Made by a program: the position numbers and the translations under genes
The notes under the pieces: generated by a model
Told to the model about the DNA's origin: nothing
Database searches by the model: none
Seen by the model: the letters and a program-made list of their open reading frames with translations, nothing else
NCBI RefSeq assembly: GCF_003352045.1
Contig: NZ_CP025815.1
Coordinates: 868,001 to 932,000 of the forward strand
DNA from: Sulfitobacter sp. JL08
GTDB taxonomy: Bacteria; Pseudomonadota; Alphaproteobacteria; Rhodobacterales; Rhodobacteraceae
Reading direction: 5' to 3'
Length of the DNA: 64,000 nucleotides
In this document: positions 20,259 to 28,267 of the stretch, piece by piece
Position numbering within the stretch: position 1 is the stretch's first letter
Layout of the letters: every line of letters starts with the position of its first letter

Positions 20259-20859
20259 GGTCACCGCTATCATACTGGCCGCAGGGCTTTCACGCCGGAT
20301 GGGAGAGCGGAACAAACTGCTTTTGCCCATTGGCGATGTCCCGATGATCCGACATGTGGTTGATGTCTACAGCGGGGCAACGGATGGACGGGTGCTGGTG
20401 GTAACAGGCCATCAGGCGAGCGAGGTCGAGGCCGCACTGGCGGGCAGTGACGCCAGAACCGTTTTCAACGTCAACTACGCCCAGGGTCAGCCGACGTCGG
20501 TCGCCTGCGGGCTGCGCGCGGCAACAGACGGCGATACCCTCTTGATCGGCTTGGGGGATCAGCCGCTTTTAACGTCTGATGACATCAAATCGTTGCTGGC
20601 GGCGCATGCAGCGGCAGATATTTCACGCATCTCTATTCCGGTTGTCGAACAGCAACGCGGAAACCCGATCGTGGTGCCCGCAAACCTGCGCGCGCGTCTT
20701 CTTGCGGATCCCAGATCACCGGGATGCAAGAAATTCACCCGCACCCTTCCTGAACATGTCCAGTTTCACGCCTCGGCCTCGGCCGGCTTTTACGCGGATG
20801 TGGACACACCCGAGACCTATGCCGCTCTCAAAGCTGGCAGACTGGAGGAAACCTTATGA
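20251..20859 (+). CDS. MocA-like molybdenum cofactor cytidylyltransferase
   Basis: The 202-residue nucleotidyltransferase has the N-terminal pyrophosphorylase motif AIILAAGLSRRMGERNK, a GHQASEV block and the LIGLGDQPLL metal-binding strand. MocA-type enzymes attach CMP to molybdopterin to form the MCD cofactor used by xanthine oxidase-family enzymes. CoxL uses MCD, so the location fits. It could be specific for this CO dehydrogenase or serve other enzymes too. It overlaps coxF by 8 bases, and its stop overlaps the start of the small frame that follows. Confidence 0.87.
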   Translation: MPEVTAIILAAGLSRRMGERNKLLLPIGDVPMIRHVVDVYSGATDGRVLVVTGHQASEVEAALAGSDARTVFNVNYAQGQPTSVACGLRAATDGDTLLIGLGDQPLLTSDDIKSLLAAHAAADISRISIPVVEQQRGNPIVVPANLRARLLADPRSPGCKKFTRTLPEHVQFHASASAGFYADVDTPETYAALKAGRLEETL

Positions 20860-20957
20860 CTGCAGTTCGAAAATTCGCCATGCGTTTGCGCCGCCATTTC
20901 GCGCCGACACCCGAACAGGCAGACATCCTCGCCAACATCAAATTTCCCTGTTGCTAA
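20856..20957 (+). CDS. Small translationally coupled protein (33 aa) ending in Cys-Cys
   Basis: A 33-codon frame from ATG at 20856 to TAA at 20955-20957. The ATG overlaps the stop of the preceding gene as ATGA, the same arrangement as the other cox genes, and GGAGG (20844-20848) lies 7 bases upstream. It ends 11 bases before coxG. The product has a basic N terminus (VRKFAMRLRRHF), a PTPEQADILANI segment and a KFPCC C terminus. I do not recognise a family. Position and ribosome site argue that it is translated. The vicinal cysteines could bind metal, but that is inference. Confidence 0.65.
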   Translation: MTAVRKFAMRLRRHFAPTPEQADILANIKFPCC

Positions 20958-20968
20958 AAGGACATCCC

Positions 20969-21424
20969 ATGGAACTGGCAGACGAAATCATCATCAACGC
21001 ACCAAAAGAACAGGTCTATGCAGCGCTGAACGACCCCGAGGTTCTGAAACAATGCATTCCGGGCTGTGAAGAGTTGATCAAGCACTCGGACACTGAACTT
21101 GAGGCAAAAGTCGTGCTTAAGGTCGGGCCGGTGAAAGCCAAGTTCACCGGTGACGTGCAACTTGACACTGCAGGCGCGCCGGATGCATTTTCGCTGACCG
21201 GGCAGGGCAATGGCGGCGCTGCCGGGCACGCCAAGGGGGGCGCGGATGTAACGCTGACAGCCGACGGGCCAAACACGACGATCCTGCGGTACCAGGCAAA
21301 GGCCGACATTGGTGGCAAACTGGCCCAGCTGGGCAGCAGGCTGATCCAAAGCACCGCAAAGAAACTTGCGGCCAAGTTCTTCAAGTCTTTCGCCGATGTG
21401 GTCAACGAAGAAGAAACCGCCTAG
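20969..21424 (+). CDS. coxG: CO dehydrogenase subunit G (SRPBCC fold, membrane recruitment)
   Basis: A 151-residue CoxG-family protein. It begins MELADEIIINAPKEQVYAAL, followed by CIPGCEEL and the GxGNGGAAGHAKGGADVTL strand, all typical of the START/SRPBCC-like CoxG family. In O. carboxidovorans CoxG helps attach CO dehydrogenase to the cytoplasmic membrane, and related proteins bind quinone and link the enzyme to respiration. The start is the ATG at 20969, with AAAAGGA about 7 bases upstream. It appears to be the last gene of the cox operon. Confidence 0.92.
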   Translation: MELADEIIINAPKEQVYAALNDPEVLKQCIPGCEELIKHSDTELEAKVVLKVGPVKAKFTGDVQLDTAGAPDAFSLTGQGNGGAAGHAKGGADVTLTADGPNTTILRYQAKADIGGKLAQLGSRLIQSTAKKLAAKFFKSFADVVNEEETA

Positions 21425-21466
21425 CGATCACACCTGCAAAAGGCACGCGGCAGACAGCATTTCAGT

Positions 21467-21500
21467 AAGGGTCGGGCATGCACATGCATCCCGTCCCTTT
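21467..21500 (+). terminator. Terminator-like hairpin after the cox operon
   Basis: A long imperfect palindrome begins AAGGGTCGGG (21467) and closes CCCGTCCCTT (21490-21499) around inner ATGCA/TGCAT arms, with one mismatch and one bulge. Only a short T-rich tail (TTTGTG) follows. It lies 43 bp beyond the coxG stop and 26 bp before the end of the convergent transporter gene. Confidence 0.5.
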
Positions 21501-21525
21501 GTGTATAAAGAGCGAAACCGCGCCT

Positions 21526-22914
21526 TTATCCAAAGAGTGCTTTTCCAAGTAAGGAACTGACGCTCACGGTTATGACCAGCGCAATCAAATCCAGCGGTGC
21601 ACCGGCACGCAGCATGTTTGCCCGTGTTACCGCCGGATTGGCAAAAACAATGGCATTGGGTGGCGTGGCCACGGGAAGCATGAAGCCGACAGAGGCGGCG
21701 AGTGCGATCGGGATCAGGAAAGCGATCGGGTCAACGCCGAAATTGGTCGCCACAACTCCGGCGATGGGCAGGAAGATTGCCGCCATCGCAGTGTTGCTTG
21801 CAAGCTCTCCCAGATACACAATGAACCCCGCAATTACGAGAAGGACAGCAAACTCGGGCCAGTGAGAGATCGCCTGCACGCTGCCACCGAGCAATTCTGC
21901 CAAACCGGAACTTTGAAGGATATCGGCAAGCGCCAGCCCGCCGCCAAACAGAATGAGCACATCCCAGCGCAACAACGCCGCAGTGTCCCAATCAAGCAAG
22001 CGTTTGCCTTTCCCGTCAGGAACAATAAACAGCGCAATCGCCGCAATCATTGCAATGCCTGCATCCGTAATTGCGATTTCGGGAAAGAGCCTGATGATCA
22101 AGGGACGCGACAGCCACGCGGCAGCTGTCAGGCTGGCAACAACCGCAACCCGGCGCTCTGCCGAATTGGCAGGGGTGTCCTGCGGATGATGGGACAAGAC
22201 CAGTTCCCGGGCCTCCAATCCCGGGGTGACCCATGCGAGAAACAGCCAGGTCACCACCAACAGGATCAGCGCAACGGGAACCCCGACCATCGCCCATTGG
22301 GCAAAGCCGATGTCGACAGCATATGTCGTGCTGACATAGGATGCGAAAATTGCGTTTGGCGGCGTTCCAATCAGTGAGCCCATGCCGCCTATCGTCGCCG
22401 AGAATGCAACGCCGAGCATCAAGGCAGTGCCGAAGGACGGTTGATCGTCTTGTGAGGTAACAATAGCGGCAGCGATCGGCGCAACGACCATTGCCGATGC
22501 CGTGTTGCTGATCCAAAGGCTGAGAAATGCCGTGCAGAGCATCAGCGCCCCAAGAACACGGTGCGGGCTGGTTCCGGCGTGTCTTAACAGCGACCCTGCC
22601 AGTCGCCTGTGCAATCCGGATTTTTCAATCGCCTTTGCGATCAGAAATCCACCCAGAAACAGAACAACCAGCGGATCAGAATAGGATCGAGCCGTATCAT
22701 CCAGATCGGTGAGGCCCATGATCGGAGCGACCGCCAGTGGCAACAGCGCAGTCGCTGCCAGTGGAAGTGCCTCTGTAAGCCACCAGAGAGCCATGGTTAC
22801 AGCAAGACCCGATGCGTGCCAGGACAGGTCTGACATGCCCGCCGGTGCGGGAAAGGCAACCGGAGCAAGAAGCACGGCAAGTCCGGCGCCGATAGTTAAA
22901 GGTTTCAGTTGCAT
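21526..22914 (-). CDS. SLC13 (DASS) family sodium:anion symporter
   Basis: The 462-residue membrane protein has about 11-12 segments and two SNT substrate/sodium-binding motifs in the internal repeats: WISNTASAM (about 135) and LASNTAMAA (about 370). Each is followed by a T/S-x-P turn (GTPPNAIFAS and ATPPNAIVFA). DASS transporters import di- and tricarboxylates, sulfate or related anions with sodium. The substrate is not resolved; some bacterial relatives carry sulfate, taurine or C4-dicarboxylates. It is convergent with the cox operon and otherwise alone. Confidence 0.88.
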   Translation of the reverse strand: MQLKPLTIGAGLAVLLAPVAFPAPAGMSDLSWHASGLAVTMALWWLTEALPLAATALLPLAVAPIMGLTDLDDTARSYSDPLVVLFLGGFLIAKAIEKSGLHRRLAGSLLRHAGTSPHRVLGALMLCTAFLSLWISNTASAMVVAPIAAAIVTSQDDQPSFGTALMLGVAFSATIGGMGSLIGTPPNAIFASYVSTTYAVDIGFAQWAMVGVPVALILLVVTWLFLAWVTPGLEARELVLSHHPQDTPANSAERRVAVVASLTAAAWLSRPLIIRLFPEIAITDAGIAMIAAIALFIVPDGKGKRLLDWDTAALLRWDVLILFGGGLALADILQSSGLAELLGGSVQAISHWPEFAVLLVIAGFIVYLGELASNTAMAAIFLPIAGVVATNFGVDPIAFLIPIALAASVGFMLPVATPPNAIVFANPAVTRANMLRAGAPLDLIALVITVSVSSLLGKALFG

Positions 22915-23105
22915 CGCTTTAGCCTAACAGCAACTCGGTTGGGCACACATGCGGCAAAAGGAATTTTTCTATGTGAGACGCCTCTGGGATCGAAAGCCGC
23001 CATGTCTGGCAATTCTGAAACCAGACAAAAGGCAATCAAGGGGCTTGAGTGACGCGCGGATAGCGGCGAAGGTTCCACCAAACATGGCAACCCGGAGGAA
23101 CACTC

Positions 23106-23360
23106 ATGGAATTTGGAAGCCTTTTCGCGATGCTTTTCATCGGCGCTCTTGCCGGCTGGCTATCAGGAAAAATCATGGAAGGCCGCGGCTTTGGTTTGCT
23201 GGGAAACATAATTGTCGGGATCGTCGGCGCGTTTGTCGCGGGCCTGATTTTTCCGGCTCTTGGGTTTTCCGTCGGAGGCGGGATTGTTGCATCAATTCTG
23301 CACGCTACGATTGGTGCAGTGATACTGCTGTTTCTGATTGGCCTGGTGAAGCGCGCGTAG
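23106..23360 (+). CDS. GlsB/YeaQ/YmgE-family stress membrane protein
   Basis: An 84-residue hydrophobic protein with three membrane segments and Gly-rich motifs (GALAGWLSGKIMEG, GNIIVGIVGAFVAGLIF, ILHATIGAVILLFLIG) typical of the transglycosylase-associated family PF04226. Members are induced by stress; the molecular role is unknown. GGAGG lies 8 bases before the ATG. It appears monocistronic. Confidence 0.9.
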   Translation: MEFGSLFAMLFIGALAGWLSGKIMEGRGFGLLGNIIVGIVGAFVAGLIFPALGFSVGGGIVASILHATIGAVILLFLIGLVKRA

Positions 23361-23465
23361 TCAATTCGCGTTTTGCGTGTGATCGCTGACGCATTTGATC
23401 AGGATCAACGCATTTTCCGGTGATCGTTCTAGCCTTGGATCAACTTTGTTGAAAGCAGGTCAGAC

Positions 23466-23879
23466 GTGAAGCAATTCTTTCTTTTTATCCCGTTTCTTAT
23501 CTTTGGTTCTTCGCTGGAGGCCGCAGATGCGGGCGAGGTTCTGTATTTGGAAAACTGCGTGTCCTGCCATGGCGTTTCAGGACAAGGCGACGGCCCCAAC
23601 GCAAGCGAACTGGGCACACCACCTGCAGATCTGACAAAAATTGCCGCGCGTCGCGATGGGGTTTGGCCCATGCTTGAAATCATGGCGATTATTGACGGCT
23701 ATTCCCGAAACACGCTCCCGCGCGAAGATATGCCGGTTTTCGAGAATTTTCTGGATAACGAGATGGTCGAGTTCGATACCGGAAACGGAGTGACGACCTT
23801 GGTGCCGGGCAAGCTGATCGAAATAGTGAACTATCTGGAAACGCTGCAAAATCCCGCACCGACCCGATATGTGCCCTGA
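23466..23879 (+). CDS. Periplasmic c-type cytochrome (CVSCH)
   Basis: A 137-residue protein. A signal peptide (about 1-19) is followed by one heme-binding CVSCH, the GQGDGPNASEL stretch, PADLTKIAARRDGVWP, a likely axial Met in EDMPVFEN, and a helical IVNYLETLQ end. This monoheme class I family acts as a small electron carrier in the periplasm. It is clearly related to the cytochrome at 43152-43559. The redox partner is unknown. Confidence 0.85.
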   Translation: MKQFFLFIPFLIFGSSLEAADAGEVLYLENCVSCHGVSGQGDGPNASELGTPPADLTKIAARRDGVWPMLEIMAIIDGYSRNTLPREDMPVFENFLDNEMVEFDTGNGVTTLVPGKLIEIVNYLETLQNPAPTRYVP

Positions 23880-23930
23880 TCATTTCAGCGGCGTATTGCA
23901 GTGTGCCTGCGGCGCGGCGGGTTCGGAAAA

Positions 23931-24749
23931 TCACCCCTCTGCCGGTGGCACGGCGCGCTGATAAAGATGCCATGTGGTGTGGCCAAGGATCGGCAGGGTA
24001 AAGATCAGGCCCAGAAACGCTGGAACCAGCGATGCCACCATGGTGACAGAGATAATCGCCGCCCAGATCAGCATGACCACCGGGTTTTCCCTGACGACGC
24101 GAATAGACGTTAACATTGCGGAAACAAAATCGGTTTCCCGATCCAGCAGCATGGGCATGGCAATGACGGTCACCGAAAACAGGACAGCCGACAGAAATGC
24201 GCCCACACAGGTGCCGATCGCAAGAAAGGTCCAGCCCTCCGGTGTGGTGAACACGATGTTCAGGAACCCGTCAAAATCCGAAAAAGAGGCATCCTGCAGG
24301 ATGATCGCCAGCCACAGACGGGCCTGATACATCCATACCCAGAAAACGAACAGGGTGACAAAGGCCATCCAGCCCATTTCGCGTTTGCGTTGATTGGCCA
24401 TCACGGTCAGGATTTCGGACCAGCCGAAACTCTCGCCCTTTTGCAAACGCCGGGACATTTCATAAAGCCCGGCGGCGGCGAAGGGGGCAACCAGCGGAAA
24501 GCCCACAACGGCGGGAATGATCATCCAGATCTTGCCCAACCAGATCAGACACCAGACAAGCAGAATTCCGAAAACCGCATAGAACAGACCGAAAAAGCCG
24601 CTCATGACAGGGCGCGCCAGAAAGTCGGAAAACCCGGCTTTCAGCGATGCGGTGATATCACCCGCTGTCACCTTGTTGACTTTGGGCATGGCTCGCTGCT
24701 GCGGCGTCGGGTTGTGCGGCGGTTCGGACCCTGCGGTTTTGGATGTCAT
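23931..24749 (-). CDS. DUF2189 integral membrane protein
   Basis: The 272-residue protein has a polar N-terminal 40 residues and about six membrane segments. It carries the VGFPLVAPFAAAGLYEMSRRL motif, a cytoplasmic RLQKGESFGWSEIL loop and a C-terminal LPILGHTTWHLYQRAV, typical of DUF2189. Its function is unknown; in related genomes it is often near respiratory genes. It is convergent with the cytochrome c gene just upstream in coordinates. Confidence 0.85.
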   Translation of the reverse strand: MTSKTAGSEPPHNPTPQQRAMPKVNKVTAGDITASLKAGFSDFLARPVMSGFFGLFYAVFGILLVWCLIWLGKIWMIIPAVVGFPLVAPFAAAGLYEMSRRLQKGESFGWSEILTVMANQRKREMGWMAFVTLFVFWVWMYQARLWLAIILQDASFSDFDGFLNIVFTTPEGWTFLAIGTCVGAFLSAVLFSVTVIAMPMLLDRETDFVSAMLTSIRVVRENPVVMLIWAAIISVTMVASLVPAFLGLIFTLPILGHTTWHLYQRAVPPAEG

Positions 24750-25088
24750 GACACATTCCTCTCAAGGAATGGCGCGCCTGTTTGACAAAAAGCCCAGCGG
24801 CGAAACGGACATTCCTCCTGCGCACAGGAGTTTGCATCAGCTGAGGCATAAGGGCAAGGTGGGAGTATGACCGGTAAACCAGCGCCGCGGAGTTCGGACG
24901 GATGCCGCGGGGCAGATGCGAAATTGCATGCCGAGTTCGAAAGCAGCCATTCACGAACGCGTCAAAAAGCGCTGCTATAGTTGATAGGGCTTCCAAGCTT
25001 GTTGCGTGACCAGATTTGGTGCAAAATTTATGACCAAGAGCTTGAAGATAGAACGAATAATGGACCCAAGAAGGCAAGGAACGGGGTC
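24750..25088. other. Intergenic stretch with a degenerate repeat copy
   Basis: About 340 bp between the divergent DUF2189 and amidohydrolase genes. It should hold the promoters of both. A 35-base element at 24916-24950 recurs at 27985-28019. AAGGAAC lies before the amidohydrolase start. No gene is seen. Confidence 0.5.
24916..24950 (+). repeat. Dispersed intergenic repeat, copy 1
   Basis: The sequence beginning ATGCGAAATTGCATGCCGAG and ending AAGCAGCCAT matches the copy at 27985-28019 at 32 of 35 positions. Both lie upstream of genes for secreted hydrolases. A weaker, inverted relative may lie at 32726-32744. I recall degenerate repeats of this type between genes of many Rhodobacteraceae; their role is not known to me. 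Confidence 0.55.
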
Positions 25089-26486
25089 ATGCACAACACG
25101 ATAGAAAAATTGCTGCTCACGACAGTCATCTCCAGTGTACCTGTCTTAGCAATGGCGCACGACCCTATTGCATTTGAAGCCACCGGTGGCGAGATCGTGC
25201 ACGGGAACACCTATGGACCGGCGGTTACATACGAAAATATTGTCATCTGCGGAGCACAGGTTTTTCATGGATGCCGTGAGGAATTGGTCTCGGCTGACGT
25301 GCTGATTACCGACAAAAAGATCGCGGCGATTGCGCCTGATCTCGGCGCGCCAGAAGGTGCATTCGAGATTAGGGCTGACGGTTATACCATGATCCCGGGC
25401 CTGATCGATGCGCATTGGCACGGCGTTTATGCCGAAGCGACCATTCCCCAAATCCTGACAACTGGTGAAGGCTACTGGAACCTCGTCGCGGCACGTGTAC
25501 AAGAGAACGCGCTGTATCGCGGTTTTACAACTGTGTGCGAGGCAGCCGGGCCAATGTTTGACATCGCCCGCGCAACCGATAAGGGCCTGATCGTCGGCCC
25601 GCGGATATTCCCATCCGGCCCGGCGATCTCGCAAACATCCGGGCACATGGATTTCCGGTTTACCTATGACGTGCCCGCAACACCCGACAATCCGCACAGC
25701 CTCGAAAGAAACAACGGTTTCTATATTGCTGACGGCGTACCTGAAGTGACCAAACGTGTACGCGAAAATCTGATGCAGGGCGCCACGCAAATCAAATTGA
25801 TGGCTGGCGGTGGTGTCACATCGTCATATGACCCGATCCATACGATCCAGTTCAGCAAAGCGGAATTGGAAGCGGCTGTGGAAGCGGCGGAAAACTGGGG
25901 AAAGTATGTGCTTACCCACGCGATCAATAACGAAGCTGTTATCCACTCTCTCGACGCAGGGGTGAAGAGTATCGAACACGGCCATATGGCCACGCGCGAA
26001 ACGCTTGAGCGTATGCGGGATGAGGGCGTATGGCTCAGTATGCAGCCGTTTCTGGACGACGAGGATGCGCCAACATTGAACATTGTGCAGAGTGCCAAAT
26101 ACAAGTTCGTGACCGACGGTACAGATTTTGTTTACCGTACGGCCAAGGCACTTGGCGTTAAAATCGCCTTTGGTACCGACACGTTGTTCAGCCCCGACCT
26201 TGCAAAGCGGCAAGGCGCTCAATTAGCCAAATTGCAAAAGTGGTTCACGCCTTTTGAGACGCTGAAGATGGCGACCTGCGACAACGCCGAGTTGCTCAAA
26301 CTGTCGGGTCCGCTGACGCCTTATCCTGATGGACCTTTGGGCGTGATTGAAGAAGGCGCATATGCGGATCTGATCCTCGTGGATGGCAATCCGCTGGAAG
26401 ATATTGATCTTGTGGGCAACCCCGAAGGCAATTTCGACCTGATCATGAAAGACGGCGTGATCTATAAAAACGTATTACAAAACTAG
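25089..26486 (+). CDS. Secreted amidohydrolase (imidazolonepropionase/prolidase-like)
   Basis: A 465-residue protein. The signal peptide ends AMA-HDP at about residue 22-23. The amidohydrolase barrel has a DAHWHG metal motif, a candidate bridging Lys in TQIKLMAGGG, then LTHAINNEA, IEHGHMAT and the catalytic Asp in FGTDTLFS, closing with a GAYADLILVDGNPLEDI strand. This order suits the binuclear family of imidazolonepropionase-like enzymes and Xaa-Pro dipeptidases. The substrate is open; periplasmic location is expected from the signal. The start at 25089 has AAGGAAC 7-13 bases upstream and gives a clean signal peptide. Confidence 0.87.
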   Translation: MHNTIEKLLLTTVISSVPVLAMAHDPIAFEATGGEIVHGNTYGPAVTYENIVICGAQVFHGCREELVSADVLITDKKIAAIAPDLGAPEGAFEIRADGYTMIPGLIDAHWHGVYAEATIPQILTTGEGYWNLVAARVQENALYRGFTTVCEAAGPMFDIARATDKGLIVGPRIFPSGPAISQTSGHMDFRFTYDVPATPDNPHSLERNNGFYIADGVPEVTKRVRENLMQGATQIKLMAGGGVTSSYDPIHTIQFSKAELEAAVEAAENWGKYVLTHAINNEAVIHSLDAGVKSIEHGHMATRETLERMRDEGVWLSMQPFLDDEDAPTLNIVQSAKYKFVTDGTDFVYRTAKALGVKIAFGTDTLFSPDLAKRQGAQLAKLQKWFTPFETLKMATCDNAELLKLSGPLTPYPDGPLGVIEEGAYADLILVDGNPLEDIDLVGNPEGNFDLIMKDGVIYKNVLQN

Positions 26487-26620
26487 GTTTCTGTTTTCAG
26501 TCCATAGGGTGCTGCTTCGATCATGTCGCATAACTCCGCGAGCAAGGGGTCGTCTAGCGAGACTGCTGCATCGGCGTGTATTCGAAGCCGCCGTGGCTTC
26601 TTGAAGTAGATGACAGACAG

Positions 26621-26995
26621 TCAGGCAAAAACCCTGTCATAGAGTGCTGCCAGCCAAATAATCCCTGCAAGCACAGATGCCATTACAACTGCAAGAGATC
26701 CCAAGTCTATTGCAATGCGGGATAATTCGTGGCGCTCCGGACCGATCCTGTCAACGACCGCTTCCACAGCCGTGTTCAGTACTTCAACGATCAAGATCAG
26801 AAGAACCACTCCGCATAGAATGGCTGCGTTGAAAACTGTTTCTCCCAACCAATACGCAAATGGCACGCTCGCAATCAACGCCGCAGCCTCGATGCGAAAC
26901 GCTTCCTCGGTTTTCCAAACATCTCTCAACCCGTTCAGAGAGTTAAACCAGGCGGCTTTGAGATGGGGAAACCCCGTCAATCGCACTTTTTCCAT
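26621..26995 (-). CDS. dgkA: Diacylglycerol kinase (DgkA type) with altered KD motif
   Basis: A 124-residue integral membrane kinase with three membrane segments that phosphorylates diacylglycerol to phosphatidate. The family signature EVLNTAVEAVVDRIG is present, with Glu71, Asn74 and Glu78 matching the E. coli active site, and Asp97 is kept. The preceding Lys of the conserved KD pair is Ile96 (RIAIDLGS), unlike most members, so activity may be reduced. The gene lies next to a decayed metallophosphoesterase gene; lipid A and phospholipid genes of these kinds are often neighbours. No good ribosome site was seen. Confidence 0.82.
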   Translation of the reverse strand: MEKVRLTGFPHLKAAWFNSLNGLRDVWKTEEAFRIEAAALIASVPFAYWLGETVFNAAILCGVVLLILIVEVLNTAVEAVVDRIGPERHELSRIAIDLGSLAVVMASVLAGIIWLAALYDRVFA

Positions 26996-27207
26996 TTCCT
27001 TTGGCCATTTCCTGTTTATCTATTTGCACCTGTCGCGCCGTATTCCGTGTTCAACTGGAAACCCGGGGCAGCGCCATCGACGTGTAAAGGCATCCAAAGC
27101 CTGTGCACTAAGCGTACGAGCCTCGCTGCCTTGGAACTTCGCGTGTTTGGATGGTCCGGACTGAGTGTTCGGGATTGTTGATCCTGCCGGGACGGTCGCA
27201 TCGGCGG

Positions 27208-27746
27208 CCATTTCATCAGCTCCAAAGTTCCGTTGCAGCGTTCGACGACCGCCGTGTGATGTCCGCCTGCTCGCGGGCACCGGTCCAGGAACCGCAATTT
27301 GCAAAAACATGCGCACCGCGTGAGGATACCGCAGCCACATGGCTGTGACCGCAGACAATGCCGTCCACGCCGCCCCGCACAGCCTCACGCAACGCGGTAT
27401 CGGTAAAGCTCCAGATCAGCGACTTGGCGTTGGTTGCAATTGCCTTGCCCAGCGACCACCGCGAGCCATTGCCGTTTCCGTCGAGATCTGATGGTTTCGA
27501 TCTTGCCCAGGAAATTTTGTCCAACCGAGACCATAAACCGTCAGCGCGCTTGGATGCGCCTCTCAACAGAGGACCATCAAACTGATCTCCATGCATTACA
27601 ATCAGGCGGCGTCCGTCATTGGTGCGGTGGATCACCCGTTTATCCAGACGGATTCCAAACTGTCTCAACAGGATCGGACGATAATGACAAGCTGCCGGTT
27701 GTCGCAGTTTTTCATCGTGGTTTGGCGGCCGGGGATCCGGGAACAT
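27208..27746 (-). pseudogene. Decayed metallophosphoesterase (LpxH-like) gene
   Basis: Reading on the minus strand, recognisable sequence starts abruptly at a PNHDEKL metal-binding block (27720 region). It continues through YRPILLRQFGI, LIVMHGDQFD and DGIVCGHSHVAAV to NCGSW. Near 27262-27270 the frame shifts by one base and the expected ending (GHHTAVVERCNGTLELMKW) follows in another frame. The N-terminal Dx H and GD blocks of the calcineurin-like fold are absent. Relatives are UDP-2,3-diacylglucosamine diphosphatase-like enzymes of about 270 residues. The gene is therefore truncated at its 5' end and frameshifted near its 3' end. Confidence 0.75.
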
Positions 27747-28267
27747 ATCGAGATCGAACTTGATGCTCTCTTTGCCATGCTAAAGAAAAACGATGCCTAC
27801 TTTTTGCCAGCGCGTTTCCCGGACACAGGCTTAGAACGCAATCACAAAGCATTCTTCGAAAGAGTGGTCGCCACAAACGGCAAGTGCTTCGAAAATTGAG
27901 TGGTTTGCGGAAAGACAGTTCAGCCTTGAGAATAGAATTATCTCTCCTGTGCTAATCAAATAGTCGCACAGGTGTTGGGGGCTAATGCGAAATTACATGC
28001 TGAGATCGAAAGCAGCCATGCAAACCAAACTCGGAGAACGGCTGGTTCGAGCCCAGAGAGGCCTTTGGAAATCGCTTGCCCAGATGCACATCGCAATACA
28101 GAAATGTGTATCGCAAGCCAATTTCAATAATTTCAAGAAACGGAAGCCCAGAGCGACCCAAAGGTTCGACCTGCGTCACCGAATGAGACGTTTACAAGCA
28201 ATATGCTTTCATTTCTTCAAGAACCTGTGCAAGACTTGGGACAAATTACCCGGAAGGAAAAATAGAT
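27747..28267. other. 520-bp stretch without a clear gene
   Basis: It holds a 35-base repeat copy (27985-28019) and a short plus-strand frame ending at 27899 (ending RVVATNGKCFEN) that looks like the tail of some coding sequence but matches nothing I know. A GGAAGGA ribosome site for the next gene is at about 28253-28259. The left part is probably the deletion scar of the metallophosphoesterase gene. Confidence 0.45.
27985..28019 (+). repeat. Dispersed intergenic repeat, copy 2
   Basis: Beginning ATGCGAAATTACATGCTGAG and ending AAGCAGCCAT, it differs from the copy at 24916-24950 at three positions. It lies 248 bp upstream of the first DUF3604 gene. Confidence 0.55.

Noticed and set aside
26483..26620. 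Open minus-strand codons continuing after the dgkA stop (YFKKPRRLRIH... to TAG)
   Set aside because: About 45 codons read like coding sequence, but there is no start or ribosome site and no family; it could be a remnant, not a callable gene.
27591..27899. Plus-strand frame ending RVVATNGKCFEN
   Set aside because: Its left part is antisense to the decayed metallophosphoesterase gene and only the last 50 codons look coding; no family and no start.
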